Assembly: GCA_017354895.1 (NCBI GenBank)
Contig: CP071497.1
Coordinates: forward strand, 3,534,001 to 3,598,000
Origin: Podospora comata
Lineage: Eukaryota > Ascomycota > Sordariomycetes > Sordariales > Podosporaceae
Direction of reading: 5' to 3'
DNA length: 64,000 bases
Part shown: one piece after another, positions 1 through 11,525 of the stretch
Numbering within the stretch: position 1 is the stretch's first letter
Layout: the number at the start of each line of letters is the position of its first letter
Position numbers and translations under genes: made by a program
The notes under the pieces: model-generated
What the model saw: the letters and a program-made list of their open reading frames with translations, nothing else
The model's database searches: none
What the model was told of the DNA's origin: nothing

Positions 1-2
1 CC

Positions 3-731
3 GTCATCGCCTTCGACCTCTACGGCACCATCCTCTCCACCGCGTCCATTTCTTCCTCTCTCTCGTCAGTGTTATCCCTCCCGGCAGAAAAATCAGGAGA
101 GCTGGCTGGGTTGTGGCGGCGGTATCAACTGGAGTACACCTGGCGGTGTAATTCGATGGGGAGGTACACCGACTTCGAGACCATCACCCGCTCCTCCCTC
201 AAACACGTCATCCCTGAGATCACGGCTGCCCAGACCGACACTGTCATGGCAAGTTACAATAACCTGTCGGTGTTTCCTGAGGTTCCGGACGCGCTGACGA
301 CGATGGCGGAGAATGGGAGGCTTGTTGAGGGGTATGTCTTTTCCAACGGGACAGAGCAAATGATGAGTGCGAGCGTGAATAGGAGTTCGGATTTGTGGAG
401 TTTTGGGGCGGTGTTTAAGGGGTTGGTTAGCGTGGAGGGGGTGGGGAGGTATAAGCCTGATGCAGGGGTTTATGAGTATCTGGTTGGGCAGGTTGGGCGG
501 ACAGAGAAAAAGGGGGTTTGGTTGGTGAGTGGGAATCCGTTTGATGTGCTTGGGGCGAAGGCTGCGGGGTTGAGGGCTTGTTGGGTTGATCGGGAGGGTG
601 GGGGGTGGAGGGATCAGCTTGGGGAAGGGTTGGGGGTGGAGGGGCCGGATTTGGTTGTTAGGGGGGTTGATGAGGGGGTTGAGGGGATTTTGGAACGGAT
701 CAGATTAGGGGGGGAGGGGGGCGAAGTGTGA
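3..731 (+). CDS. Haloacid dehalogenase-like hydrolase, 5' end outside window
   Basis: The frame is open from the window edge to a TGA at 729-731, so the true start lies to the left. The first visible residues hold HAD motif I (FDLYGT, nucleophile Asp). Motif II is the Ser in FSNGT, the conserved Lys sits in YKPDAGVYEY, and motif III is in VSGNPFDVLGAKAAG followed by WVDR. This order and spacing fits the type II 2-haloacid dehalogenase subfamily, whose known members hydrolyse 2-haloacids; many fungal members have no known substrate, so the substrate here is inferred only at family level. About 242 residues are visible, near the full length of the family, so only a short N-terminus is missing. 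The 3' half of the coding strand is very G-rich. The gene converges on the minus-strand gene at 862-1671 with 130 nt between them. Confidence 0.85.
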   Translation, partial: VIAFDLYGTILSTASISSSLSSVLSLPAEKSGELAGLWRRYQLEYTWRCNSMGRYTDFETITRSSLKHVIPEITAAQTDTVMASYNNLSVFPEVPDALTTMAENGRLVEGYVFSNGTEQMMSASVNRSSDLWSFGAVFKGLVSVEGVGRYKPDAGVYEYLVGQVGRTEKKGVWLVSGNPFDVLGAKAAGLRACWVDREGGGWRDQLGEGLGVEGPDLVVRGVDEGVEGILERIRLGGEGGEV

Positions 732-861
732 CGATGTAGACAGCTACATGGGTATGAAGATGTACATTTCGACTTCATTACATGTACGTGATACATTGAT
801 TGCTACAAGTACATCGACTGCTTCATGGTCGCCTGGGATATCCACCACCCAACACCACCCA

Positions 862-1671
862 TTACCCCTCCTTATTAGCCCTCCACTCTCTGAGCATACC
901 CTTCCTCTCCAACTCCCTAGCAGTGACAGCATCAAAGTCCTTCCGCCCCCTCGCAATCTCCCGTCTCCGTTCACCCTCGAGCCTCTTCTCTTCTTCTACC
1001 CGCTCCCGCTCTTGCTGCTCCCTGAGCTCTCTTTTCGCAACCTCGGGGTGATGATGCTTCCTCGCCCAATCCTCACCACTAGCCTTTCTAGTCAGTTGTT
1101 CCCGCTCGTAGATATCCTCCCAGCGCTGCTCGTGCTTCTTCAGCGGCCTCTGAACCTCCTTTTTCTGAGAAGGAAACAGGGTCACTTTGGCCAGCTGTTC
1201 TTCCCTCTGCTGGAGGAGTTTCTCAAGGGCTCTCTGTCTAACCCTCTCTCCGCGCTTGAGTGCCCCGTCCGGGTCCTCCAGCTCTGCTCCAGTGAAAGGG
1301 ATGATGGAGGATGGAGACTCTTTGCTGGAGAGACTGGGCGGGTTTTCGGGGACGAGGTCAAGGTAGGGGTTGACCGTTGTCTTTGGGCCAACGTATTTGT
1401 ATTGTGTGGTTCCGGCCTGGGAGAGGAGAGCTTGCGCCTTAGTAACACCGGGGGCAAGTCTACGGGCGGTTTCAATGGGGAGGAAGGAATGTTCTGGGAG
1501 TTGTGCTGGGTGGGTTGTGGCTGATGGCGGAAAGACTGTGAGGTTCTCGCGGGCGAGGGTGCCGGGGGGGAGCGAGCGGTCGCTGGTTGAGCGGACTATC
1601 TTGGTTGGCCTTGAGTTGGGGAAGGATACCGGGTGAGGGTTGACACCAGTGTCGCTATAGGAGGGTGACAT
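862..1671 (-). CDS. Unrecognised charged, helix-rich protein (269 aa)
   Basis: One uninterrupted frame from an ATG at 1671 to a stop at 862, convergent with the dehalogenase gene. I do not recognise the family. The N-terminal 110 residues are Pro/Ser/Thr-rich with no predicted signal peptide or membrane segment. From about residue 135 to the end the protein is dense in Glu, Arg, Lys and Gln and should form long charged helices, with runs such as RALEKLLQQREEQLAK and REQQERERVEEEKRLEGERR. Such a layout is seen in ribosome-associated and other nucleic-acid-bound scaffold proteins, but that is only an analogy. Sustained non-repetitive coding character over 269 codons supports a real gene. A minor further 5' exon cannot be excluded. 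Confidence 0.65.
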   Translation of the reverse strand: MSPSYSDTGVNPHPVSFPNSRPTKIVRSTSDRSLPPGTLARENLTVFPPSATTHPAQLPEHSFLPIETARRLAPGVTKAQALLSQAGTTQYKYVGPKTTVNPYLDLVPENPPSLSSKESPSSIIPFTGAELEDPDGALKRGERVRQRALEKLLQQREEQLAKVTLFPSQKKEVQRPLKKHEQRWEDIYEREQLTRKASGEDWARKHHHPEVAKRELREQQERERVEEEKRLEGERRREIARGRKDFDAVTARELERKGMLREWRANKEG

Positions 1672-3227
1672 TGCTACTGTCGATAGTGATGTCTATTTAG
1701 GTGGTATGTTTGTTTTGTTTTGTTGTCTTTCTCAGGGGTAAAAGTGGAGTCGCTGATGCGTCAAGACAAAAAAGGTCGACTTTGGTAACAAAAAGCCAAC
1801 TTGAAAGGTGAACAAAGGTGGCGGAATGTTACATAAAGGTTGAAGAGCTCGGTGGTGCTTTTATTATTACTGTGAGGACGGTGAGCAAACGTCAGGTGAA
1901 ATCGAAGCTGGTGATGGTGACAGTCGAGTGGCTGTCAACAGCAACAAAGTTAGCGACTACCAGGCCAAAACTCTGCAAGATATAGCTAGAATGTTTGGTG
2001 TTTGACCAAGTTAGAAGATCAGGAAACCTACTTTTCACCTTCCAGAACCCCCTTGTTGATTCAATCTGCAATATGTACGCGATGCTTTCATCTAAAACCC
2101 CCTCTGCAGGTGAGACGCTCCGTCAAAGGACAGAGTTACGAATTTCTCACTGATTCTCAAGGTAAATACTCAACAATCTAGGTGTCTTGCTCCTTCATAT
2201 TTATTTCCACAGAAGTGTCTGCGTGCCCTAGAACGCGTCACCGGTCATCCCAACGAGTTCCAACATCGGCCCCTTATCGCCGACTTCCCTGGTGATAGTT
2301 CTCTAGATAAGCTATTGAGGAAAGAACGAAAAAGCCATCCGGGTACTGTACGTGCGCACTGGGCTAGGCAGTGCCTGCCTTCCACTTGATATTATCTCGA
2401 TCAACTTTGGCCTCGCCCTCTCTCTCTCTTCTTCTTCTCTCCTCACGGCATCAAACAAAAACTGCTCGCCCTGCCCACGCCACAAGTAAGTTGTCATTTC
2501 CTGTTCGTTTTGGTTGTTTTCTTGGTTTCATCGTTCGATATTTTACGGCTGCTTCTTTTGTTTACCTCAAAAGGGGTGATCAAGTCTTGGGGTCGGTCGC
2601 CACGGCGATTCGGGAATGACAGACGACTATTTTGGGTCTGGGAATGCCTTCGACTCCAGGTTTGGCCGTCAACAACTTCTGTCGACACCAGATTCTGCCA
2701 TCTACAACTTCCATCGACTTCACACTCGCTCGTCTTCAAGTTTGTTTGGCCTTGGATATGGCCGTTGGCGAGCGCCCTTGACAACAGTACAGGCACCGCC
2801 ATGTCGCCAGTTTAGATATACTCTAGCTGAGCAAATTGACACAACACCGATAGGAGCTCCCACTGGGTCCGAAAATAACCTGCTGGAGGACGGCGTCTAC
2901 TCCGATGTGGATTACAAGAGAGCTTCAACCATGACAATCTGCAGAATACCCTCGACCCTCACACTTTGTCCGCTTCTGAGCGCGCCTTGGGGTACATCAA
3001 ACCGCAAGAGACCACACCATCACCTCTCCTTACGAGACAAGCGGCTGGGGTTAAAATCTCAGCCACAGCAGCATCTCAGAGTTGGGAATAGTAATCAACA
3101 TGCCATATACTAACACCTTGTTCTCTAGCAATAACACAAACACACACTCCCCCTCTGTTTTTTTTTTCTTTTTTTTTGTTGTTTTTTTTGGAAAAAAAAA
3201 AAAAAAGAAAAAAAAGAGGCAAGAAAG
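1672..3227. other. Intergenic and probable 5' leader of the 3228-4693 gene
   Basis: No gene is firmly supported here. A stretch at about 2934-3090 reads in one frame as ESFNHDNLQNTLDP and then ASERALGYIKPQETT before a stop, which looks protein-like and could be an unplaced exon. A good 5' splice site (AAG/GTAAGT) at about 2487 suggests a leader intron. Pyrimidine-rich runs precede a long T-run/A-run pair at 3158-3216. Confidence 0.4.
3158..3216. repeat. Poly-T / poly-A inverted tract
   Basis: Interrupted T runs (10, 9 and 8 T) are followed after GG by A runs of 15 and 8. In a transcript these could fold into a long A-U hairpin ending 12 nt before the ATG at 3228. Such tracts are also prone to slippage in assembly. 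Confidence 0.8.
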
Positions 3228-4693
3228 ATGGGGCGGTCGGGGTATGTCAACGATCTACATCTCATGCCAATCTGAAAAGCAAATAAATGCTGATGTTCTA
3301 CTAGATATGACACGACCAACCTGGGGCCGTTCGGCGTCCCTGGCTCTTCGGTCCCCCCCCCCCCTCCTCCTGTATGTTTTCACCAAGTCCCGGTTTTACC
3401 TACTCGCGAGCGAACATTATCCTGGCAGTTGGGAGTATACCATTTTTTTTTCGTTCACGTTTGCTAACAATCTTTCTCCACAGCCTCGCGGAGGATCTGG
3501 GGTGGGTGACGGTCCTGGCGCCGGCGGCCGGAAGCGCGCGGCCCCCGGTCAGGGGGGGTCCAGGAAGAGGGCCAAGAAGGCCGTAAGTACATGTTTTCTT
3601 TTTTTTTTCTTGGTGTGCAGATTCTTTTTGCTTTTGGGCAGCCAGTTGGCTTAGTGGCCTTGCTGTAGTTGAGTCGTTGACTTGCTTTCTTGTCGAGTTG
3701 AGGGGGATGCTTGTGTACGTCCGAGATGGACGGAACATGTCTGGTTCTATCTTGGGGCTTGATGGCGTCAGTCTGAGGACTGTCACTTTCTCCCGTTTAG
3801 TTTGGATCGGTCGAGTTGACTTGCGGCTGTTTTTGACGGTTGCATTGTCTGGGTGACTGGTCTCGGACGTCGAGGGATTGTATATGTCTTTGGACTGCTC
3901 TGCTTTTCTTTGCAGTTGTTTCCAACTCTTCTTTATCTGGTTTTAGACTGTCATTAGTTTTGGCTTGGCTTGCTTCAGACATTCGACTACTCGGACTTTT
4001 CTGTCTCATCAACACTTGCCTTGTTTATCCTGCCCATTTGAATCCTCGCGCCCCGTCACACCACCACTCCATCGCTCCAGCAGAGATGCTGGTATCCCGC
4101 TTCTCGAGACTCTCATCATCGACGCAATGCCAGCAGGACCACCTACAACAACAGCAGCGTTCGCAAGAGACCTCTCAAGGCGTCTGAACACAACCATGAC
4201 ACTGGGCTTCTCTTCTCCTTCGGGAGTATTACTGATGGTGTGGTGAAGAAATTGTAGTCAATATGTTGTCGAGGTTGAATTTGACAGTGCCGAAAACTTC
4301 GGCCAACCTTCTTTGCTCTGTTACTTATTCTTCCCAGAATAAAACGCCAAGGCAGCTGTGAATAAATATCTTGCTACCTTGAACACCAAGCTAACATCAC
4401 TCTGTCCTTCCCAGAAAAAAAACAACGCCGGCGAAGAGGAGGAGGAAGAGGAGGAGGAGGAGAACCTCGCGGTGGCGGCGGTGGGCGGTGGTGGTGGAGA
4501 GGCCGGTGCTGGTGCTGGTGGTGCTAGCAACGGCGAAAGGAGCGGCGGCTTCGCGGCTGCTGCCCCCGAGCCCGAGCCTGCTCAAGAGCAAGCTTTTGGT
4601 GGCTGTGGTGAGGGTGGAGGTGAGGAGATGACGGAGGAGGAGATGGCAGCGGTGATGGAGGCGTGGCGGAGGGAGAATGGGCTGCAGGATTGA
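3228..4693 (+). CDS. Small Pro/Gly-rich protein with basic and acidic blocks (four exons, about 152 aa)
   Basis: I infer exons 3228-3241, 3305-3371, 3484-3582 and 4415-4693. Every junction is GT-AG (GTATGT, GTATGT, GTAAGT donors; two acceptors follow a CTAAC-like branch site) and the frame stays open throughout. The product begins MGRSGYDTTNLGPFG, runs into six prolines, then a Gly-rich segment with two basic patches (GRKRAAP and SRKRAKKAKK) that look like a bipartite nuclear localisation signal. A run of about ten glutamates and a Gly/Ala-rich part follow, and the protein ends in a helix-like EEEMAAVMEAWRRENGLQD. I do not recognise the family. The composition suggests a disordered nuclear protein. 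The third intron would be 832 nt, long for this genome, so a missed exon inside it is possible. Confidence 0.55.
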
Positions 4694-6662
4694 GCTCCTT
4701 GCTTGCTTGCTTACTGGCTGGGTGTGAGCCTCTCCTGGGATTGTGGTGGTGGTCCTTTTTTGTCTCCCTGCTGGGTCTTGGGCCTGGCGTTTTCTCTGCT
4801 GTGTGGCTGGCTGGCTGGTGTTTTTTGTTTCTTAAAAAAAACCAGGAACGATAGGACTGGGAAGGGATCTGGGAGGCGCTGGGGCGCTGGATTTGGCTGG
4901 GGTTTGGTTTGGGGCTCTGTGTTGGCTTGGGCTTTTTCCTCTGGTATTCTCGGTTCTGGTGTTTTCTGTGGGTAAATTCTCTCTGGTCTGGGTTATTTGG
5001 GCGGGGGAGTGGCTTTTGTGATACAGTTTTTTTTCTGGCCTGAGAGAAAAAAGTGAATAAACCAGGAGGGAGGGGGGTTCGTCTTGAGTTATGGTGTTAT
5101 CTTTCTTGTGAAATGTGTGATATTACGTGTGATTATGTTTTGATGTTCTGTTCCTTGCTATGTCGATTTTTTTGATTTTTCTTTTGATTTTCTTTTTTTT
5201 TTGGGGGAAGGGGCGTTTGTGAGCGCTGCTGAACTTCAACGTCTCCCAAACATGGGAAATGGCCAGGATGACCATATTAACTCGCCTCAAGGCATTACGA
5301 AGAGTGGTGCCCCTTATTTTTTCGTTTTCGAGTACTTCCATCGAGAGGTTTTAGGAACACTTTGGTCCCCATATCAACCTAAGAAGACTCGGCCCTCTCA
5401 GAGAGCTGGCTCCTAACACTAGGAAGCCTGTCTGCCAGTTCTCTTGCGGTTGCTGTATAGCTTTTTGGGCGCTTGTGGACGTATAAGTGCGGTCTTGAAG
5501 TTGTTGCTTCCATGGTCAAGTATTTTGGTGGTCGTTTACAAACATGAAAGAAAATCTGTTCCCGAGTTCTTCCTTCACGAGTATTGTATCCTCTTCCACA
5601 TTTTCTCGAGGCTGGAATTCTGGACGCCCCTTGAGTGAGATACATGTTGAAGTGACGACGTGCTCGGAAGGCTAAAGTAGACTACCTCAGCTCTGTCAAA
5701 AGTCACACAACCATATCACATCACAGGCCCCATAACCAACGTTTTACACAATATTTTTGTCATTTTATTACTCCAACACCCCACCCTTCAGCAAGGTCTC
5801 GAGAGTCTTTTTGCTAAAAATACATCGGCTCTGAGCTCTGCTCATTCTTTTTTGTCTTCTTATTTCATAATTGTATCTCAGCCCCCCAACGACACAATTC
5901 AACCCAGACACTCAAGCAACAACCTGTCCTGGTCTCCATCTCTCTGACAAGAGGTACATCACACCACCGTAGACCTCTCTAAGAAAAAAAATAAAAGCCA
6001 GAGAAATACACCCTCACCCCACCTCCAGAAAACCCCCAACCCCCCAACTCCTCATCCCCTGTGTCGTATGCTTCATGTGTTGGGTATCAAAATCATCCCA
6101 CCATGCACAATTCGTAAACCGTAAATGTCGTTGGATGTAAATCTCCTTCCTCGGGAGGGAGCAGCCTTCGGCTTTCAACCTGCACCAGTGCCCCAATCCG
6201 CAACGCCATTTCATCCGCATCCCAAACTCCGCGGCACCGTCGCTTGCCCCTTGCCGTTGTTGTTATCTCTCTTGGAGTGTGCGTGACCATGATTGCGGGT
6301 GAGCCTCCGAAGGTGTCTGAAACCCCTCAGTCCTGTCCCATCAACCACCATCCTCACCCTCTACCATTAAGTAGTACCAATACGTTGAAAAGAATCCCTT
6401 TGCCAAAATGCAGACCTGTTCCAAAACCTCACCCAATTCCTTGTTTATTCTTTTGCCCTTTTCCCATGTCTTTTTCGCCTCGTTTATCATGTGTATCCCA
6501 ATCGCAAACAAAAATACCACATCAAGCGGCAAAAAGAAAAAGCCAACAAACACGAGTAAAAAAAAACTCGGGATAACCTCGCCCTATTGGCAAAATTGAC
6601 GAAAGAAACTAATTCGATCACGTACAAATACAGATTTGAACAGAACGCTCGACTCAGCTGCA
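4694..6662. other. Intergenic, no gene seen
   Basis: The first 400 nt are G/T-rich, probably the 3' UTR and terminator area of the preceding gene. The rest contains only short frames without coding character on either strand. A stretch near 6500-6560 with A-runs probably belongs to the 3' flank of the minus-strand gene that ends at 6663. Confidence 0.6.
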
Positions 6663-7949
6663 TCACCCTTGGCGTTCCCAGCCTTGGGATCCTTGGGAAG
6701 CAGTACCGACGTCCTCAAACTCGGAAGGGTTGAGAAGATCGTCCCAGTTGTCCACCGAAGCAACGGGCGATGTATCAGAAGCGACAAATGTCTCCTTGTT
6801 TGGTCCGTCACCGGCGATGTGTGACTGCTCCTGAAAGTCATATCCGGTGACGAAATCCGTATAACCGGAGCCCATGTCTTCAAAACTCATGTTGGCAAAG
6901 TAGGCCGTAGGAGAACCATGAAGCTCAGGATCGATTGCCTGGGCCAAGGTGTCGGGACTGCTGTTGGGCGCGGCAGTCATAAAGTTCTGGAACGACAACT
7001 CCTGGGACAGCATAGGTGAGTTGGATGCGCTGAAGTGACCAAACGAGTTGTGCCTCGAGGCAGAGGCCATGATCTCGGCGGCGCTGCTGTCGATTTGACT
7101 CTCGGGTGAGGTAGGGTTGCTCGACGTACCCATCGAGACCGGTGAGACCGATGCAGCTGGCTCCCGGCTGGTTGCTGACGAGTTTGATGCTGGGCTGATT
7201 GAGCGACGGGTGCGCCGCTGCCGAGGAGGGTACTCATGCGGCCCATACGGGTACTGCATGTTGTCGAGTCCGAAGCTCTGCTGTGAAGCATAAGACGGAG
7301 ACTGTGAGAGTGGCTTGGACACACCCGAGTAAACGGGCATCTGAAGCTGCATTGGCATAGAAGACATGTGTGACGGTGGATACGGCGAGTAAGTTGGCGT
7401 GAACTGAACTGGGTATGCCTGGACCCGGGGCATTACACTCCCAAAGACTTGGTTGAATTGTTCGTCGACTTCCTGATAGCGGGCTCGAGTTTGGTAGTCC
7501 ATTGTATGTTCGGCCAGACGGTGTCTTGGCAGGTCATCAATCTCGTCATACCACAGTCCTTTCTCGACATTTTCTTTGGTGATTTTGAAGCGCTTGCCAG
7601 TGCGCTGAAAGTGAACCTCGGATGCTTGGTGTGCGGATTTGAGGCGGTCCTCGAGACTTCGGTCCATGCGACGAGAAGCAGCCACATAGGCTCTTTCCTT
7701 GTTCTCCAAGTTGGACTTGACAGACTTGTCCATGGTTGTGTCGCTCTTGGCTGGCTGAGATGTTGAGGAGGTTCGTCGCTTGTGGGAAACGGTTGGCTTT
7801 TGCTGAGGAAGCTGTTAGCCATTGCAAAAAGCGTCGGCAAGCGCTGGCAATCGTTGGCAAGCGTGGAGTCACTTGTGACTTACCTCTCTGACGGCTGTGT
7901 TGTCCTGCGGCGTCTCGGACGGTCGTGTTGATGGTGCACGTTTACCCAT
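6663..7949 (-). CDS. Conserved-looking fungal protein of unknown function (401 aa, two exons)
   Basis: Exon 1 is 7884-7949 (22 codons from ATG) and exon 2 is 6663-7802, joined across an 81-nt intron with a GTAAGT donor and a GCTAAC branch site before the CAG acceptor. Frame and phase agree. The N-terminal third is basic and helical: AASRRMDRSLEDRLKSAHQA, then HFQRTGKRFKITKENVEKG and an acidic YDEIDDLPRH. From memory, similar SRRSDRSLEAR-type segments recur in uncharacterised ascomycete proteins, sometimes suspected to be regulators. The remainder is Ser/Pro/Gln-rich and disordered, ending in an acidic-hydrophobic segment (NWDDLLNPSEFEDVG) that resembles an activation domain. A nuclear regulatory role is inference only; no DNA-binding fold is identifiable. 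Confidence 0.75.
7830..7859. repeat. Three tandem decamers inside the intron
   Basis: On the plus strand the units are AGCGTCGGCA, AGCGCTGGCA and ATCGTTGGCA, with a partial fourth (AGCGTGG) after them. They fill over a third of the 81-nt intron of the 6663-7949 gene, between donor and branch site. Confidence 0.85.
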
Positions 7950-10570
7950 GAGGACGGCTGTTGATGGTACACGGATCACGGATCACAGTTTGCAGGATGG
8001 GTGTCAAGGACAGCCGGGCGAAGAGAGAGAGTTTCGATTTGATAGTAGTGGTTGATGGGCTCTTATGTTCAAACTCGAGAGAATTTGGAAAAGCCAAGAG
8101 ACGAGAGGAAGAATATAAAAGGAGACAGAGTTAGGCCAGCCAGAGGACACTAGTGGAAGTCGCGGGGTGTTACGAACACCGGGCCAGAGAACTGGAGCCA
8201 TGCTACTGCTTTGGAGGTGGGAAGTGGCGGTGCTTTTCGGGCACTTCGCTGTCAACGAAACTCTGTTTGTTTCTTCGATCGATTGTTGAAGCTTCGATCT
8301 CCGATCTATGGCCGGTACCTTTTGGGCGCGATGTTAGCGACCGAGGTACCTCTTGGGTGGTCCGCCAACCCCGCTTTTTCTTCTCGTGTACACTGCGTCG
8401 ACAGGACTGGATGAGCCCCCAACAAAAGCCGGATATGGTCGAGATGTGGCAGGGTCTCCAAACTCTAGGACAGCAGCCCCTCCGCTCAGGGGAAGACTCC
8501 TCGTGTCTGAGGGGACTCGATCCGAGACAGAGCCCGTCTACACCGGCCCCGTCGTACTACGCATCCATCGATGCTTCCAGCATAGTAACATCAACATGTG
8601 ACCTGAGCGATCTCCCAACTAAATCGCATTCAAGACTCGATCCCAAAAACCTGACAATTGATGAAGATGAACCAGTGGCTCTGTCTACATCCTGCGAGTT
8701 GCAAAACAAAAAAACTACGTCAGTTCATCAGATGAATGAACGGAGCATCGCAGTCTCTCTCTGATAAATGTTGCCCGGGGCAGGTGTTTGCAACCAATTT
8801 CTCTTGGCAGACATGGGCGGAAGTTTTCGTCCGGCCATAGGTGAACAACGGCTGATACCTCACCTGTTAACAGTTGGCGCAACCAATCAAGGCACGGCAG
8901 TTGCTGTGAAGTGCCCCTCCATGCCGTTGGTTTCCTGGATTTGTGACATGCGGTGCCCAAACAGCGAGACAGCCCAGCAAGATTCCTGCCGCGCATCAGG
9001 CTCCTGGCTCCATCGTTCTCTCAAAAAACCACGTGCGACCACAGTGTGAGCGTTTGGGCTAGGATCTGCAATCATGGCTGGCAGGATGAAGCTTCCAAGA
9101 GCTGGGAGCTCATTCGATCAAAGTGAGGGGAAATTGTTAGCACGCATGCGATTGTCCCGCTTCCACATCAAATTCCATCTTCCAAGGGATGGCATTTGGG
9201 CTTGGCACATCAGTGCTTCACTCTGCGCTAGCCTCTTTGCGTCGCCTCTTTCTCTGCCACTAGCTTGACGTCATTATGATGTTCCTTTGAGCAATCTCTC
9301 AAGGCGAACTCCATATTGCGACGACCGGGCATAGTGCTTGTATCGACCTATTCCCACTCGCCCCATTCGTGACTTGTAGGGGATTTTCCATCCATTGCAA
9401 AGCACCAGTCACACTCTCGCTCTCGCTCTCGCTCTTGGTTTCCCCTTCCGGTCCCGCCCGCAATTGGCAAGCAGATGTGTGCAGTGGTGCCTGGCGTCGG
9501 GCAGGTCTGGCGTGCTAGCCCATGTAGATCCGCCTGTCAGGATCCGGGATGGGTGCTCCATGATTGAATGGAAAATGGCAATTCTTCTCGAGCCCCGCAA
9601 AACCTCCTCGGACCACCACCCGGCCTTCCGCTGCTTGTGATTCGTCAATTGTTTCTCGGAATACGTTGGGAACGACATGGGATGACGGGAAATATTGTTA
9701 GCGACCTTGGCATCCTCGGCCGGCGGATGCAAAGTGATGCAGGTATGAATTGATGTCTTGTTGATGACCGGCTCTCCACTTGGGGTGATCCCCCTCCCGT
9801 CCACGTCTATCAATCAAGATCTGGAGCGACGGGGATACGGTGTGTTATCGTTGATCCAGCAAACTCTGACTGCCGTCAAGCCCAGATGGGATGATCTTGG
9901 AAATACGTCACAAAGTCCCATCCGATTGAAATCGGCGCGGGGCATGTTTGGACCCGGGCAAATTCCCGATATTCGGCTGAGGACTGGTTCCGACTTGATT
10001 AGCAATGCGCCGCCGCTTTGTCAGAGAATTTTCACTTACATTGGACGATCCCCACATAACAGGTCTGTTCATTTTGTCGCCGATAAAGTCAACCGGCTCT
10101 GATATGCTAGCCACTCCCTCACTTCGCCGCCTGCATGTCCGTCTGTAGCCGAATCCAAGGCCTCTTGGACCCTGTATACCGGTCTAAACTTTGACATAGG
10201 CTTCTGTCATGGTGAACACAAGGGTCTGCCCCCGTCGAAAGTGCCCGGCAAAGCACGCACAGGTGCACATGCAGAGGGGTTGTCTGTCAACATGAGATAA
10301 AATACTAATCAATTTGAGATGTCTGGAGCAAGTCGACGGCAACTCATCGTCATCTGCCGGCACTCAGATCAGACAAGCTACCTCTGAGGTATCAGTTCGC
10401 AGTGGTACTGCCCATTTCCGAACTGAACAAAGTTGCCCCCCAGATTCTGACTGAGCCAATCCGCCATCAAAGTTTTCTGGTCAAAGGTAGAATTCCAAGA
10501 ACACATGTGAATGATTTGGTAGTGTTGCAACGGGTAAGGGAGTCCTGTGACTGAAAATGACAGCAAAAAG

Positions 10571-10660
10571 GCATGCAAAAAAAGAAAAAGAAAAAGAAGA
10601 AAAAAAAGGAGGAAAAAGAAGAAGAAAAGAAAAAGAAAAAAGAAGAAGAACAGAAAACCA
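10571..10660. repeat. Polypurine (A/G) tract
   Basis: About 90 nt almost purely of A and G on the plus strand, built from AAAAAG and AAGAAG units. It can be read as simple sequence; no coding meaning. Confidence 0.85.
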
Positions 10661-11484
10661 GGAATTTAAAAAGAGAAATAAAAAGTAACCATAAGTGAGG
10701 GACGAAGTACTGATCTCACCGATATGACGTACGATATAAAGCACTTGCTCCCATTCAACAAGATGAAACAAGAAACGCGAATCAAACGGAGCATGCTCAA
10801 GCCATGCTATTTTCCTGAAGTTTTGAGTGTTGAAAGGAAAATAAAATCGAAAAAGACTCCAAATGTGGTGGGAAGAAACCGTTGTGAGAGACTATCGTAT
10901 CGATAGACGGAAAATAATGCCATGAACTTGTGAGACGAGCTGAGTTCAGAAATGAGCCCAGAGTTTGCTCGGCAGCTCTCTCCCGACGGGACAGTATTCC
11001 CACTGCAGCCAGGCCAGGAATCCAGGAAGGTTCTTTCCTCCGGAAAATTTTGATTGTCAAGAACCCTGGCCTTCGGGTAGTTCCTTCCTCCAAACACAAA
11101 TTCGGTCCTTCCAGGAAACCAGCCATCGCGGATACCTAGTATCAGTCGTTCCTTCCTTCATCCAAAGGCGGGATGGGCCAAAAGCTCGCCAGGGTCAATG
11201 AGTCGATCCAATGGCTCCTTCCCAAACGGCGTGACTTTTGATCAAATCAAATCTTTGAGATATTCATCGACTCATTGAGCAGTCCTCAGACCTCAAGCCA
11301 CGCCCACATGCCCCGGGTTGATGGATCATGATCTTGCCGGGTTTCCAGAAGGCAGCAAGGGCAACACTGCCAGAGTCACTTTCACATAGCGACCATGGCG
11401 TTATCCCACCCGAGACGTTTGGTGAGCCCTAATCTTTCACACAGATTAGCATTTCAAATTCGAGATCTCGGCACGTGGAGGCCA

Positions 11485-11525
11485 TGAGCTGCAATCAGGT
11501 GTCAGTTTAACACCTAATCAGCTCA
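11485..11525. repeat. Imperfect inverted repeat / hairpin
   Basis: Left arm TGAGCTGCAATCAGGTGT, 7-nt spacer, right arm ACACCTAATCAGCTCA. The arms pair over about 15 positions with a small bulge and one wobble. No neighbouring gene or terminator role is evident. Confidence 0.6.
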
